Of a DNA stretch of 64,000 nucleotides, positions 40,621-49,949 are shown in pieces; positions within the stretch are counted from its first letter, which is position 1; the number at the start of each line of letters is the position of its first letter. The notes under the pieces are model-generated. The model did not search any database. It worked only from the letters and a program-made list of their open reading frames with translations, and was not told where the DNA came from. Source of the DNA: Streptomyces pacificus (GTDB lineage: Bacteria > Actinomycetota > Actinomycetes > Streptomycetales > Streptomycetaceae); contig NZ_BLLG01000005.1 of the NCBI RefSeq assembly GCF_011766325.1, forward strand, positions 434,001-498,000, in the 5' to 3' direction. A program made the translations under genes and the position numbers.

Positions 40621-41523
40621 CTACGGGGTGAGGCCCCGAACGGACAGATCGGTCAGCGCACACACGAACAGGGCAATGCCGATGAAACCGTTGACGGTGA
40701 AGAACGCCCGGTTCAGCCGGGACAGGTCGTGCGGCGTCACGATCGAGTGCTCGTAGACGAACGCCACCGCGACGAACGCCAGGCCCAGCCAGAGGAAGAC
40801 CCCGGCGCCGGTGGCCAGGGCGTACCAGGCGAAGAGGCCCGTCGTCACGGCGTGGCAGGCCCGGGCCCCCCACAGCGCGGCCGGGATGCCGAAGCGGGCC
40901 GGGACCGACATCACGCCGTGGGCGCGGTCGGCCTGCACGTCCTGGCAGGCGAAGATCAGGTCGAAGCCGCCGATCCACACACCGACCGCCAGCCCGAGGA
41001 CCACCGCGTCCCATGACCAGGACCCGGTGACCGCGAGCCAGGCGCCGACCGGGCCCATGGCCTGGGCGAGCCCGAGGATCGCGTGCGGGAAGTTGGTGAA
41101 GCGCTTCCCGTACGGATAGACCACCATCGGCACGACCGCGACCGGCGCGAGCGCCAGGCACAGCGGGTTGAGCAGGGCGGCGGCACCGAGGAAGACCACC
41201 ACGGCGATGCCCGCACCGGTCCAGGCGGACCGCACCGATACCGCCCCGGTCACCAGTTCGCGGCCGGCGGTCCGCGGGTTGCGGGCGTCGATCTCGCGGT
41301 CGATGATCCGGTTGCAGGCCATCGCGAACGTCCGCAGGCCGACCATGGCGACGGTGACGAGCAGCAGCGTCACCCAGTCCACGCTCCCGCCGCTCTCGAA
41401 CATCGCGGTGAGCGCGGCGATATAGGCGAACGGCAGCGCGAACACCGAGTGCTCGATCATCACCAGCCGCAGGAAGGCCCTGGTCCGGCCGGGGCGCGGC
41501 ACGGCCGCCGCCGACGCGCTCAC
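40621..41523 (-). CDS. mqnP: UbiA-type menaquinone prenyltransferase
   Basis: A 300-residue membrane prenyltransferase that attaches the polyprenyl tail to the aromatic head group of the futalosine pathway. The first Asp-rich motif is N71-R-I-I-D75-R-E-I-D79; the second is D195-x3-D199, preceded by D188. About eight to nine membrane segments are predicted. It starts at GTG 41523, GTGA-overlapping the stop of the UbiD gene, so the two are co-translated. Confidence 0.93.
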   Translation of the reverse strand: MSASAAAVPRPGRTRAFLRLVMIEHSVFALPFAYIAALTAMFESGGSVDWVTLLLVTVAMVGLRTFAMACNRIIDREIDARNPRTAGRELVTGAVSVRSAWTGAGIAVVVFLGAAALLNPLCLALAPVAVVPMVVYPYGKRFTNFPHAILGLAQAMGPVGAWLAVTGSWSWDAVVLGLAVGVWIGGFDLIFACQDVQADRAHGVMSVPARFGIPAALWGARACHAVTTGLFAWYALATGAGVFLWLGLAFVAVAFVYEHSIVTPHDLSRLNRAFFTVNGFIGIALFVCALTDLSVRGLTP

Positions 41524-42971
41524 AGGCCGTACTCCTTCCACCGGCGGTCGACCAGCGCCGCCGTGTCCGGGTCCGACAGGACCATCTCCGGCCAGCCCCC
41601 CTCGCGGGTGTAGCCCTCCTCGGGCCACTTGCGGGTGGCGTCGATGCCCGCCTTGCCGCCCCAGAACTGCTGGTAGGACGAGTGGTCGAGGTGGTCCACC
41701 GGCCCCTCGACGACGGTCAGATCGCGGGCGTAGTCGGTGTTGCCGAGCGCCCGCCACGAGACCTCGTGCAGATCGTGGACGTCGCAGTCGGAGTCCACCA
41801 CGACGATGAGCTTGGTCAGCGACATCATGTGCGCGCCCCAGATGGCGTGCATCACCTTCTGGGCGTGCTTCGGGTACTTCTTGTCGATCGAGACGATCGC
41901 GCAGTTGTGGAAGCCCCCCGACTCGGGCAGGTGGTAGTCCGTGATGTCCGGCACGATGATCTTGAGCAGCGGGAGGAAGAAGCGCTCCGTCGCCCGGCCG
42001 AGCGGACCGTCCTCCGTCGGGGGCCGCCCCACCACGATCGACTGGAGCAGCGGGCGCCTGCGCATCGTCACACAGTCGATCGTCAGCGCCGGGAAGTCCT
42101 CCTGCGGCGTGTAGAAGCCGGTGTGGTCCCCGAACGGACCCTCCGGAAGCATCCTCCCCGGCTCCAGCCAGCCTTCCAGGACCACCTCCGCCTGCGCCGG
42201 CACCTGGAGCGGCACGGTCGTGCAGTCCACCATCTCGATGCGCTTTCCCTGCACGAAGCCGGCGAACAGGTACTCGTCGATGTCCGCGGGCAGCGGCGCC
42301 GTGGAGGCGTACGTCACCGCGGGCGGGCAGCCGAAGGCGATGGCGACCGGCAGCTTCTCGCCACGCCGCGCGGCCACCTGGTAGTGGTTGCGGCTGTCCT
42401 TGTGGATCTGCCAGTGCATGCCGATGGTGCGTTTGTCGTGGCGCTGGAGGCGGTACAGGCCGAGGTTGCGCACCCCGGTGTCGGGATCCTTGGTGTGGGT
42501 GAGGCCCAGGTTGAAGAAGGAGCCACCGTCCCCGGGCCAGGTGAACAGCGCGGGCAGCCGGTCCAGATCGACCTCGTCACCACGCAGGACCACCTCCTGC
42601 ACCGGTGCGTCCCGCACCCTCTTCGGCGGCACGTGCGTCATCGCGCCCAGCTTGCCGAACGCCTCGCGCACCCCGACGAAGCCGTGCGGAAGCTCGGGCT
42701 TGAGCAGTCCGCCGATCTTCGCGCTGATGTCGTCGTACGCCTTCAGCCCCAGCGACTTCAGCAGCCTGCGGTCGGTGCCGTACACGTTCATCGCCAGCGG
42801 CATGGACGAACCGCGGACGTTCTCGAAGAGCAGCGCGGGGCCGCCGGACTTCTGGACCCGGTCGACGATCTCCCCGACCTCCAGATACGGGTCGACTTCG
42901 GCCTTGATGCGCTTGAGGTCGCCCTCACGCTCCAGTGCCCGGAGCAACGAGCGAAGGTCGTCGTAAGCCAT
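41520..42971 (-). CDS. UbiD-type prenyl-FMN decarboxylase (menaquinone)
   Basis: A 483-residue decarboxylase of the UbiD family expected to act on the naphthoate intermediate of the futalosine pathway (sometimes called MqnL). Typical blocks include [16 protein letters not shown] near residue 60, and [28 protein letters not shown] sequence around 320. It is the first gene of a two-gene operon with mqnP and needs the UbiX product as cofactor source. It starts at ATG 42971. Confidence 0.93.
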   Translation of the reverse strand: MAYDDLRSLLRALEREGDLKRIKAEVDPYLEVGEIVDRVQKSGGPALLFENVRGSSMPLAMNVYGTDRRLLKSLGLKAYDDISAKIGGLLKPELPHGFVGVREAFGKLGAMTHVPPKRVRDAPVQEVVLRGDEVDLDRLPALFTWPGDGGSFFNLGLTHTKDPDTGVRNLGLYRLQRHDKRTIGMHWQIHKDSRNHYQVAARRGEKLPVAIAFGCPPAVTYASTAPLPADIDEYLFAGFVQGKRIEMVDCTTVPLQVPAQAEVVLEGWLEPGRMLPEGPFGDHTGFYTPQEDFPALTIDCVTMRRRPLLQSIVVGRPPTEDGPLGRATERFFLPLLKIIVPDITDYHLPESGGFHNCAIVSIDKKYPKHAQKVMHAIWGAHMMSLTKLIVVVDSDCDVHDLHEVSWRALGNTDYARDLTVVEGPVDHLDHSSYQQFWGGKAGIDATRKWPEEGYTREGGWPEMVLSDPDTAALVDRRWKEYGL

Positions 42972-43056
42972 GCCGTCCAGTATCTGCCACTCGCTAGGCT
43001 GGACTTGTCACGGGGGCCGTGCCGCGGCCCCGTTCTCCGCACGCAGGGGGCCGCCA

Positions 43057-43380
43057 ATGCTTCGGGTGCTGATGTTCGTGGTGCCACTGGCGCTCAGCAT
43101 CTACGCCTTCATCGACTGCATCTCCACGGACGAGAAGGAGATCAGGCATATCCCCAAGCCGCTCTGGGCGATCCTCGTGCTGCTCTTCCCGCTGGTGGGT
43201 TCGATCTCCTGGCTGATCGCCGGAAAGGACCGCGGCACACGGCGTCCGTCGCGGCGCGGCGGCTGGGTGGCTCCCGACGACAACCCCGAGTTCCTGAAGT
43301 CCCTCGACGAGGACGGCCCCAAGCAGCCCGGGGACCGGGCCAAGGACCAGACGCGCGACGAGGATCCGGGCACGTCCTGA
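43057..43380 (+). CDS. PLDc_N domain small membrane protein
   Basis: A 107-residue protein. The first ~55 residues form two membrane helices with the [25 protein letters not shown] pattern, split here by the charged DEKEIRH segment, typical of the phospholipase D N-terminal (PLDc_N) helix pair. No phospholipase domain follows; the rest is a hydrophilic, charged tail. The ATG at 43057 directly precedes the first helix. Common beside the UbiD gene in streptomycetes, from memory. Function unknown. Confidence 0.8.
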   Translation: MLRVLMFVVPLALSIYAFIDCISTDEKEIRHIPKPLWAILVLLFPLVGSISWLIAGKDRGTRRPSRRGGWVAPDDNPEFLKSLDEDGPKQPGDRAKDQTRDEDPGTS

Positions 43381-43651
43381 CACGGCGCCCGCGGCCGGTG
43401 ATCGGCGTGGAAGGCCGTGGTCCGGCACGATCCCGCGTGCCCGGCGCCGGTGCGGGAGTTCGTCGACCCCGCCCTGAGCCGTGGCACGGGGGCGCCGGCG
43501 GCACGGACACCGGCCGGGAGGACAGCCGCAGCGAAGGCGGGCGGGGCACCGGAAGCAAGCGCACCGGCCGTGAGGGCATCCGCCGTGACGGCGGAGCGGA
43601 CGGGCCGCACCGGCCGGCGCGCGCCGGAGCCGTCCCGTGCGATCCGCCCGG

Positions 43652-44182
43652 TCAGGTACGGGCGGCGTACTCCGCGCGGAGCTGACCGAGGCGCTCGGGC
43701 GTCCGGGCGGACCAGTCGACGGGCCGGCCGTCGAGCGCGTCCGACAGGTACTCGAAGTGCCGGTGCCAGCGGGCCAGCTTGTCGAGGCGCCGCCCGTCCG
43801 GGCCGGCGAACTCGTTGGTGAAGCGCAGCACGGAAGCCAGCGAGTTCGCGGGGGCCGGCTCCATGTGGAAGCGGATGCGGCCGCACGTCCCGACGGTGTA
43901 CTCGGCGACGGCCTCCCGGTCCCAGGCGGTGACCCGTCCGGTGGCCGCGGCCCCCTCGGCGCCTTCCTCCGCGTCGAGCAGACGGAGCTTCACCCCGCCG
44001 CCCAACCGGGGTTCCAGCAGCTCCGCCGCGGCCAGCCACTGCGGCAGGCCCTCGGGCGTGGCGACGGCCGCCCAGACCCGCACCACCGGGTGCGGCAGGA
44101 GGAGAACGAAGTGCAGGACGTGCACCGGGCCGCCGTCACCGGCCCGGGTCTCGCCGGTGCCGTACGGGATCGCTTCCGTCAT
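43652..44182 (-). CDS. SRPBCC/AHSA1-like domain protein
   Basis: A 176-residue START-like (SRPBCC) protein. The opening strand and the PHPVVRVWAAVATPEGLPQWL helix, followed by VTAWDREAVAEYTV, match the activator-of-Hsp90-like (AHSA1) group that binds hydrophobic ligands. ATG 44182 starts the domain. It lies downstream of ccsB with a 228-base gap full of ccggga/ggacc repeats. Ligand unknown. Confidence 0.8.
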   Translation of the reverse strand: MTEAIPYGTGETRAGDGGPVHVLHFVLLLPHPVVRVWAAVATPEGLPQWLAAAELLEPRLGGGVKLRLLDAEEGAEGAAATGRVTAWDREAVAEYTVGTCGRIRFHMEPAPANSLASVLRFTNEFAGPDGRRLDKLARWHRHFEYLSDALDGRPVDWSARTPERLGQLRAEYAART

Positions 44183-44410
44183 GGCACCAGCGTCGCCCCT
44201 GCGGACCGAGCCCGCTACCGAGTGGCGCCCACTCGGACGCCTGCCGGGACCCGCCCGGGCCCGTCCGGGACCTCCCCCGGTGCCTCTGCCCGCCGCTTCC
44301 CGGACCACCCCGGACCACCCCGGAACTTCTCCGGGACCTCCCGGGCCGCGCCTCGGACCGTCCGGGCCCTTCCGGGACCTTCCCGGCGGCCTCCCGGACC
44401 GGCGGGCGGC

Positions 44411-45490
44411 TCAGACCCCCGCGTAGCCGTGGAGGCTGTTCACGAAGAGGTTGACGCCGTAGTAGTTGAAGAGGAAGCAGGCGAAGGCGATCAGCGCGAT
44501 GTACGCGGCCTTGCGGCCCTTCCAGCCGGCGGTGGCGCGGGCGTGCAGGTACGCGGCGTACGCCACCCAGGTGATGAAGGACCAGACCTCCTTGGCGTCC
44601 CAGCCCCAGTAGCGGCCCCATGCGTCGCCCGCCCAGATCGCCCCCGCGATGATGGTGAACGTCCACAGCGGGAAGACCGCGGCGTTGATGCGGTAGGCGA
44701 ACTTGTCCAGGGACGCGGCCGCCGGAAGCCGGTGCAGCACGGAGCGCGCGAAGGACCCGGGGCTGCCCCCCTCGGCCAGCTTGCTCTCGTAGGAGTCCCG
44801 GAAGAGGTAGAGCAGGGTGGCGACCGCGCCCAGGTAGAAGACCGCGCCGCAGAAGATCGCGGTGGAGACGTGGATCCACAGCCAGTACGAGTCCAGGGCC
44901 GGGACGAGCTGGTCGCTTTCGGTGTAGAGCCAGGTGACCGCGACGCCCAGGTCCAGCAGGACCGTGGTGACGAGCGGCAGCCCGATCCAGCGCACGTTCT
45001 TCCTGGCGAGGAGGAATCCGAGGTACGCGCCGACCGCCACCGTGGAGAAGGTGGTGGAGAACTCGTACATGTTGCCCCAGGGGGCACGCTGCACCGAGAC
45101 GGCGCGGGTGACGACGCCCGCGGCCTCGACCAGGAAGGCGAGGGCGGTCAGCGACACCGCGATCCGGCCGTACAGGTCGCCCTGCTGGTCGCCGCCGGCC
45201 GCGCCGGGGCCGTCGGGGAAGTCCCGGGCGCCGGCCGCGGAGCGGGTGACGACCCTGGGGCGCTCCAGCACGGCGGTCCCCCCGTCCCTGCGGGCGACCC
45301 GGACCCTCGGTGCGGCGGCCTGGCCGTCCGCCGTCAGGGCGGCGGCGGTACGGCCGACCTTGCTGCGGCTGCCCAACGTCCATTCGGCGATATGGGCGAG
45401 GAAGGCCAGGGTGTACACGGCCATGGCCGAGTAGATCAGCACATTGCTGAACTCGGCGAGGCTCTCGTTGTTTGCGGCGGCGAGATTCAC
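44411..45490 (-). CDS. ccsB: Cytochrome c biogenesis protein CcsB (ResC type)
   Basis: A 359-residue membrane protein of the system II cytochrome c synthetase. The haem-handling Trp-rich WWD motif (YWGWDAKEVWSF, second Trp at 297) and about eight membrane segments are visible. It works with ResB to attach haem to apocytochromes on the outer face. It starts at GTG 45490, GTGA-overlapping resB, and is the last gene of the resA-ccdA-resB-ccsB operon. Confidence 0.94.
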   Translation of the reverse strand: MNLAAANNESLAEFSNVLIYSAMAVYTLAFLAHIAEWTLGSRSKVGRTAAALTADGQAAAPRVRVARRDGGTAVLERPRVVTRSAAGARDFPDGPGAAGGDQQGDLYGRIAVSLTALAFLVEAAGVVTRAVSVQRAPWGNMYEFSTTFSTVAVGAYLGFLLARKNVRWIGLPLVTTVLLDLGVAVTWLYTESDQLVPALDSYWLWIHVSTAIFCGAVFYLGAVATLLYLFRDSYESKLAEGGSPGSFARSVLHRLPAAASLDKFAYRINAAVFPLWTFTIIAGAIWAGDAWGRYWGWDAKEVWSFITWVAYAAYLHARATAGWKGRKAAYIALIAFACFLFNYYGVNLFVNSLHGYAGV

Positions 45491-47340
45491 TTCTCAGCCC
45501 CTTCGGCGGGAACAGCTGCGGCTGGTTCGGGGTCGGGCGCGGTCGGGGCTTCGGCGTGGAGCGATGCGGCGAGGTCCGCCAGCTCCTCGGGCAGCCCGGC
45601 CGACTCGCTCCGGCCCAGCGCCGCCATCTCCACGACCGTCACGCCGTCCTCGCCGCGCACGGCGCGCACCCACACCCGGCGGCGCCGGATGAACAGGGAG
45701 CCGACGAGCCCGGTGATCGCGGCGACGGCACCGGCGAGCGCGAGCCCGTTGCCCGGCTGCTGGGAGATCTGGAAGCTCGCCCACTCCTTGATCTCCTTCT
45801 CGAAGGTGACCGAGCCCGCCCCGTCGGGCAGCTCCATCGTCTCGCCCGGCAGCAGGGTCTGCTTGAACACCTCGCCCTCGGCGTCCTTGAACGGCGTCAT
45901 CTTGCGGGTGTCCAGCTGGTACACGTTCTGCGGCACGCCGGAGTCGACGCCGAGGCTGCCCCGGTACGCACTGAGGTTGAGCGCCGGGAACACCAGGGCC
46001 GGGAACTGGGAGAACATCTGGCCGTGGCCCTTGCCCGCGTAGGTGGGCACGAAGAAGGCGGGGAAGCCGAGCTGCTCCTTCTCGCCGTCCTCGTCGCGGT
46101 AGCCGTCCAGCACCTTGATGACGCCGGTGGAGCTGACGTTGTTGTCGATGGGCAGCAGCGGGACGGCCCCCCGGTAGACGACCTCGCCCCTGCCGTCGCG
46201 GACGGTCACGACCGGCGCGTAACCGTGGGCGAGCAGATAGACCTTGGAGCCGTCGATCTCCAGGGGCTCGTTGACCCGGACGACGGCCTTCCGGTCCCCG
46301 CCGTCGGCGCCCTCCGTATAGGTGACCGCGGCCTCGAAGGTACGGGGCGTGCCCTTCTGCGGGCCGCTGGGCTCGTATGTGCCGGTGAACTCGTCCAGGG
46401 TGAAGCTGAACGGGACCAGGTCGTCGATGTCGAACAGCGAACCGGACCTGAAGTCGTCGTACTGGGTCAGGGTGTTGGCGAACCCGTCGCCCTCGACGAC
46501 CAGCTTGCCGCCCTCGGACTTGAAGAGCTGCCCGACGGCGAAGGCCACGAGCATCACGATCAGGGAGACATGGAAGAGGAGGTTCCCGACCTCGCGCAGA
46601 TACCCCTTCTCGGACGCCACCGCGTCCCCGGCGGGCCGGGCCCGGAACCGCCGCTTCCGCAGCAGCGTGAGCGCGGCCCCGGTGACCGCCTCCGGCTCGG
46701 CCTCGGTGCGCCACGTCGTGTACGCGGGCAGCCGGGTGAGCCGCTTGGGCGCACCCGGCGGGCGGGCGCGCAGCTGACCGGCGAACTGCCAGGTCCTCGG
46801 GACGATGCAGCCGATCAGCGAGACGAACAGCAGGATGTAGATCGCGGAGAACCACACCGAGCTGTAGACGTCGAAGAGCTGGAGCTTCTCGAAGACCGGC
46901 GTCCAGAACTCGTTGTTCGTCTTCCAGGTGGCGACCTTCACCTCGTCCGCGCTGTTCTGCGGGATGAGGGAACCGGGGATCGCGCCCAGGGAGAGCAGGA
47001 ACAGCAGGATGAGCGCCACCCGCATGGAGGTCAGCTGGCGCCAGAACCACCGGAGCCAGCCGGTCGCCTCGCGGACTCCCCAGGCGAGCGCACCGACGGG
47101 GCCCGGGGCGCGCCGTCCGCCGAAGGAGCCGGGTACGGCCCGCTCCCGGGGGGCGGTGGAGAGCTGGTCCCCCGCGCCGCCGAGGTCGCCGGGCTCCTTG
47201 CCGGCCCGCTCGGCGCCGGCGGCCCCGGTGCCGGGCTCGTCCGCCGTCCCGCTGCCCGCCGCCGTCCCGTTGCCGGCAGTCGTCTCGGTTCCCGGCTCGT
47301 CCGCCGTCCCGTTCCCGGTAGTCGTCTCGGTCTCGCTCAT
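45487..47340 (-). CDS. resB: Cytochrome c biogenesis protein ResB
   Basis: A 617-residue ResB/Ccs1 protein, partner of CcsB. It has four membrane segments: three in the first half, one near the C-terminus (about residues 542-562) before a cytoplasmic tail. The large extracellular domain lies between the third and fourth. The first ~50 residues are a Thr/Gly/Asn-rich repeat (GNGTADEPGTE units) that looks disordered and lies outside the domain. The ATG at 47340 is three bases after the ccdA stop. A later start near residue 85 would still give a complete domain. Confidence 0.93.
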   Translation of the reverse strand: MSETETTTGNGTADEPGTETTAGNGTAAGSGTADEPGTGAAGAERAGKEPGDLGGAGDQLSTAPRERAVPGSFGGRRAPGPVGALAWGVREATGWLRWFWRQLTSMRVALILLFLLSLGAIPGSLIPQNSADEVKVATWKTNNEFWTPVFEKLQLFDVYSSVWFSAIYILLFVSLIGCIVPRTWQFAGQLRARPPGAPKRLTRLPAYTTWRTEAEPEAVTGAALTLLRKRRFRARPAGDAVASEKGYLREVGNLLFHVSLIVMLVAFAVGQLFKSEGGKLVVEGDGFANTLTQYDDFRSGSLFDIDDLVPFSFTLDEFTGTYEPSGPQKGTPRTFEAAVTYTEGADGGDRKAVVRVNEPLEIDGSKVYLLAHGYAPVVTVRDGRGEVVYRGAVPLLPIDNNVSSTGVIKVLDGYRDEDGEKEQLGFPAFFVPTYAGKGHGQMFSQFPALVFPALNLSAYRGSLGVDSGVPQNVYQLDTRKMTPFKDAEGEVFKQTLLPGETMELPDGAGSVTFEKEIKEWASFQISQQPGNGLALAGAVAAITGLVGSLFIRRRRVWVRAVRGEDGVTVVEMAALGRSESAGLPEELADLAASLHAEAPTAPDPEPAAAVPAEGAEK

Positions 47341-47343
47341 GGA

Positions 47344-48084
47344 TCAGATCCCCACCTGGAAGCCTTGGGACCAGCTCTGCATCTCCTGCACGAGGACGTC
47401 CCACGCGCCGGTCAGCAGCAGCGCGCCGGTCGCGATCATCATGCCGCCGCCGATCCTCATCACCCAGGCATAGTGGCGCCTGACCCAGCCGAACGCGCCG
47501 AGGGCCCTGCGGAAGGCGACGGCGGCGAGCACGAACGGCAGCCCGAGGCCGAGGCAGTACGCGGCGGTCAGCAGCGCGCCGCGGCCCGCGCTGCCCTGCT
47601 GCGCGGAGAGCACCGTCACCGAGGCGAGGGTCGGGCCGATGCAGGGGGTCCAGCCGATACCGAAGAGCGCTCCGAGGACGGGTGCCCCCACAAGTCCCGT
47701 CGCGGGCCGCTTGTGGAAGCGGAACTCGCGCTGGGTGAGGAAGGGCATGAGGCCCATGAAGAAGAGGCCCATCAGGATCATCAGCACGCCGAGCACCGTG
47801 GTGAGCGCCTCGCGGTGCTCCTGGAGGGTCCAGCCGAAGAAGCCGAAGAGCGCCCCTCCGGAGACGAAGACGGCGGAGAAGCCGAGCACGAAGAGAGCCG
47901 CTCCGGAGGCCATCCGCCCCTTGCGGGCCTCGGCCAGATCGGTGCCGGTGACGCCGGTCACATAGGACAGATAGCCCGGGACCAGCGGCAGTACGCAGGG
48001 GGAGAAGAAGGACACCAGACCCGCCAGGACGGCGACGGGGAGCGCGAGCAGCATCGCGCCGCTCATGACCGTCTCGTTCTGCAT
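47344..48084 (-). CDS. ccdA: Cytochrome c biogenesis protein CcdA
   Basis: A 246-residue six-helix membrane thiol-disulfide transporter that carries electrons from cytoplasmic thioredoxin to ResA. The redox cysteines are C30 (SPCVLPLVPGYL) and C148 (GWTPCIGPTL). It starts at ATG 48084, two bases after the resA stop. Confidence 0.95.
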   Translation of the reverse strand: MQNETVMSGAMLLALPVAVLAGLVSFFSPCVLPLVPGYLSYVTGVTGTDLAEARKGRMASGAALFVLGFSAVFVSGGALFGFFGWTLQEHREALTTVLGVLMILMGLFFMGLMPFLTQREFRFHKRPATGLVGAPVLGALFGIGWTPCIGPTLASVTVLSAQQGSAGRGALLTAAYCLGLGLPFVLAAVAFRRALGAFGWVRRHYAWVMRIGGGMMIATGALLLTGAWDVLVQEMQSWSQGFQVGI

Positions 48085-48086
48085 CC

Positions 48087-48686
48087 CTACTTCTCCGCGA
48101 CCACGGGGTCGATCATGGAACGGAGCTGCTTGCCGTCCAGCGCCATCAGGGCGCGGGCCGCGATCTTCCCCTCGCGGTCGATGACGATCGTGCTCGGAAT
48201 GGCCTGCGGATTGAGGCTGCCCTTAGGGAACTTCAGGATCAGCTTGCCGATGGGGTCGTGGAAGCTCGGATAGTCGACCTGGTAGTCCTTCTCGAAGGCG
48301 AGCGCCGGGCCGGTCTGCGTGTCCCGGTTGATCCCGATGAACTCCACGCCCTGGCTCTTCGTCTCCTCGGCGACCTCGTTGAGATAGCGCGCCTCGGCAC
48401 GGCAGGGTGCGCACCACGAGCCCCACAGGTTCAGGACGACGACCTTGCCCTGGTAGTCGGCCAGGTCGAGCGGCTTGCCCGTGAGGTCCTCGCCGGACAG
48501 CCGCGGAGCGGTCGTCCGCTTGCCCTGGGCGACGGTGGAGATCCCGCCGGTCTCGGTGACGAAGTTGGTGCCACCACCGCCGAGGGACTTGCCCCCGGCG
48601 TCGCCGGTGCACGCCGTCAGGGTGAACGCGGCGGCGAGCGCGCCGACGGTGATCAGGGTGCGTCGAGGGGCACGGACGAGACTCAT
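48087..48686 (-). CDS. resA: ResA/TlpA-type thiol-disulfide lipoprotein
   Basis: A 199-residue membrane-anchored thioredoxin-like protein that keeps apocytochrome cysteines reduced. The lipobox LTAC gives the acylated C26, and the active site is C92-A-P-C95 in WGSWCAPC. It is the first gene of the system II operon; CcdA, encoded next, should re-reduce it. Confidence 0.95.
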   Translation of the reverse strand: MSLVRAPRRTLITVGALAAAFTLTACTGDAGGKSLGGGGTNFVTETGGISTVAQGKRTTAPRLSGEDLTGKPLDLADYQGKVVVLNLWGSWCAPCRAEARYLNEVAEETKSQGVEFIGINRDTQTGPALAFEKDYQVDYPSFHDPIGKLILKFPKGSLNPQAIPSTIVIDREGKIAARALMALDGKQLRSMIDPVVAEK

Positions 48687-49410
48687 GTGAAAAGTTTCGC
48701 ATGCGGGTTCAGGGGATCTTGGCCGCCCCCCTTGCCGCCCGTGGCGCTCGCCGCCCGCACCGCGTGCGTCCGGGGGGGGGCGGACGGACCGGGCGGAGCC
48801 GCGGCATGCCGCCGGCCCACTGCCCGCCGGCGTTCATGAACGCCGGCCCGATGGCGAGCCCGTCACCGGAGACCGGGGCGGGCGACCCGGCCGGCCCCGG
48901 TGCGTACCCGCCGAAAGGGACGGCCCCGAGCCGCGCGGGCATGCCCGGATCGCGTACAGCGGCTAGCATCGCGGTAACAGGGACCACCGGAACGCGCCCC
49001 GTCCGGCGAACCGGCCCGGGAGCGGCCTTCACCAGGAGACATCCGGCGAGACATACGGAAGGACGGAGCCGGCAGTCGTCCTCCGGCCGGACGCGGCGAC
49101 CCGGCGCACCGGAGCTGGTCTCCTGGCCCCCTCGTCGCGCAGACGCGGAGCGGACGACAGCACTCATGATCCGGCCGCCGCGACACACGGCGGAGACGGT
49201 CCGCAGGCCGTGCCGCGGGAGCCCTTCCCGGCCGTCCCACCGGGGCGGCCGGGCATCCGCGGCGGTGCGGGGACGGCGACGCGGTAGGCGGCCTTCCCGG
49301 CGGACCGGGCAAGCCCGCGAACGGCGGGCCCGTTCGGCGCCGGGGCCCCACCCCGGTCAGCGGACGACCACCCAGACGAGCACGCAGACGATCGCAAGGA
49401 GAGCACCGCC
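48687..49410. other. Long gap between resA and VOC gene
   Basis: 724 bases, GC-rich, with several open frames that match nothing I recognise and overlap on both strands. A TAGCAT near 48962-48967 could be a -10 element reading rightwards. I see no RNA gene. It may be a remnant of lost genes; nothing here can be named. Confidence 0.4.
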
Positions 49411-49890
49411 ATGGGTACTGCCACACCCAACCAGGGCCTCGACCATGTCGCCCTCCGCGCCTACGATCTCGACGCCACCGTCCGCTTCTACACCGAAGCA
49501 CTCGGCTTCCGGTTCGTGTGCGAGTGGAGTGCGCCTCAGGCGGGAGTCCACCGCTGCGTCTTCCTGGACACGGGCGACGACCGGTTGCTCGAACTCTTCG
49601 ACGCCGCCTCCACCCCGCCCGGCGGTTCGGACCGGCCCTTCGACACGCCTCCCCTCCCGACCGACGAGGACCGGGCCCGCGCCGCCGCCCTTGTGCACTT
49701 CGCCCTCCGCACGGACGACCCGGACACCCTCTACCGGCGGGCCCTCGACGCCGGCGCCCGCTCGCTGATGGCCCCGACCGAGATCGAGACCACCGGCACG
49801 ATGCCGATGACGCTGTACGTCGGTTTTGTGTACGGCCCCAACGGCGAGGTCATCGAGTTCATCAGGCGCCCCCACCCCAAGCAGGGCTGA
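49411..49890 (+). CDS. VOC superfamily (glyoxalase/dioxygenase-like) protein
   Basis: A 159-residue vicinal-oxygen-chelate protein with two beta-alpha-beta3 modules. Candidate metal ligands are H12 in LDHVALRAYDLD, H96 in LVHFALRTDD and E149 or E152 in NGEVIEFI. The ATG at 49411 follows GGAG. Members include lyases, dioxygenases and drug-binding proteins; the reaction here cannot be told. Convergent with the next gene through a shared hairpin. Confidence 0.85.
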   Translation: MGTATPNQGLDHVALRAYDLDATVRFYTEALGFRFVCEWSAPQAGVHRCVFLDTGDDRLLELFDAASTPPGGSDRPFDTPPLPTDEDRARAAALVHFALRTDDPDTLYRRALDAGARSLMAPTEIETTGTMPMTLYVGFVYGPNGEVIEFIRRPHPKQG

Positions 49891-49893
49891 CGC

Positions 49894-49934
49894 ACGCCGT
49901 CGCTCCGCCCCTGTCCGGTGCGGAGCGACGGCGT
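49894..49934. terminator. Bidirectional 15-bp hairpin
   Basis: Perfect arms 49894-49908 and 49920-49934 with an 11-base loop lie between the convergent VOC and deacetylase-like genes. Confidence 0.8.
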
Positions 49935-49949
49935 CGGCCGAGGGCCCCC

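Noticed and set aside
45472..48273. A 933-codon open frame on the plus strand across the ccs genes
   Set aside because: It is antisense to four well-supported genes; its product is a compositionally biased His/Arg/Glu/Gly mix with no recognisable domain, as expected for antisense frames in very GC-rich DNA.
48701..49768. A gene in the 48.7-49.4 kb gap
   Set aside because: Overlapping open frames on both strands have Pro/Arg/Ser-rich products without motifs and no convincing start signals.
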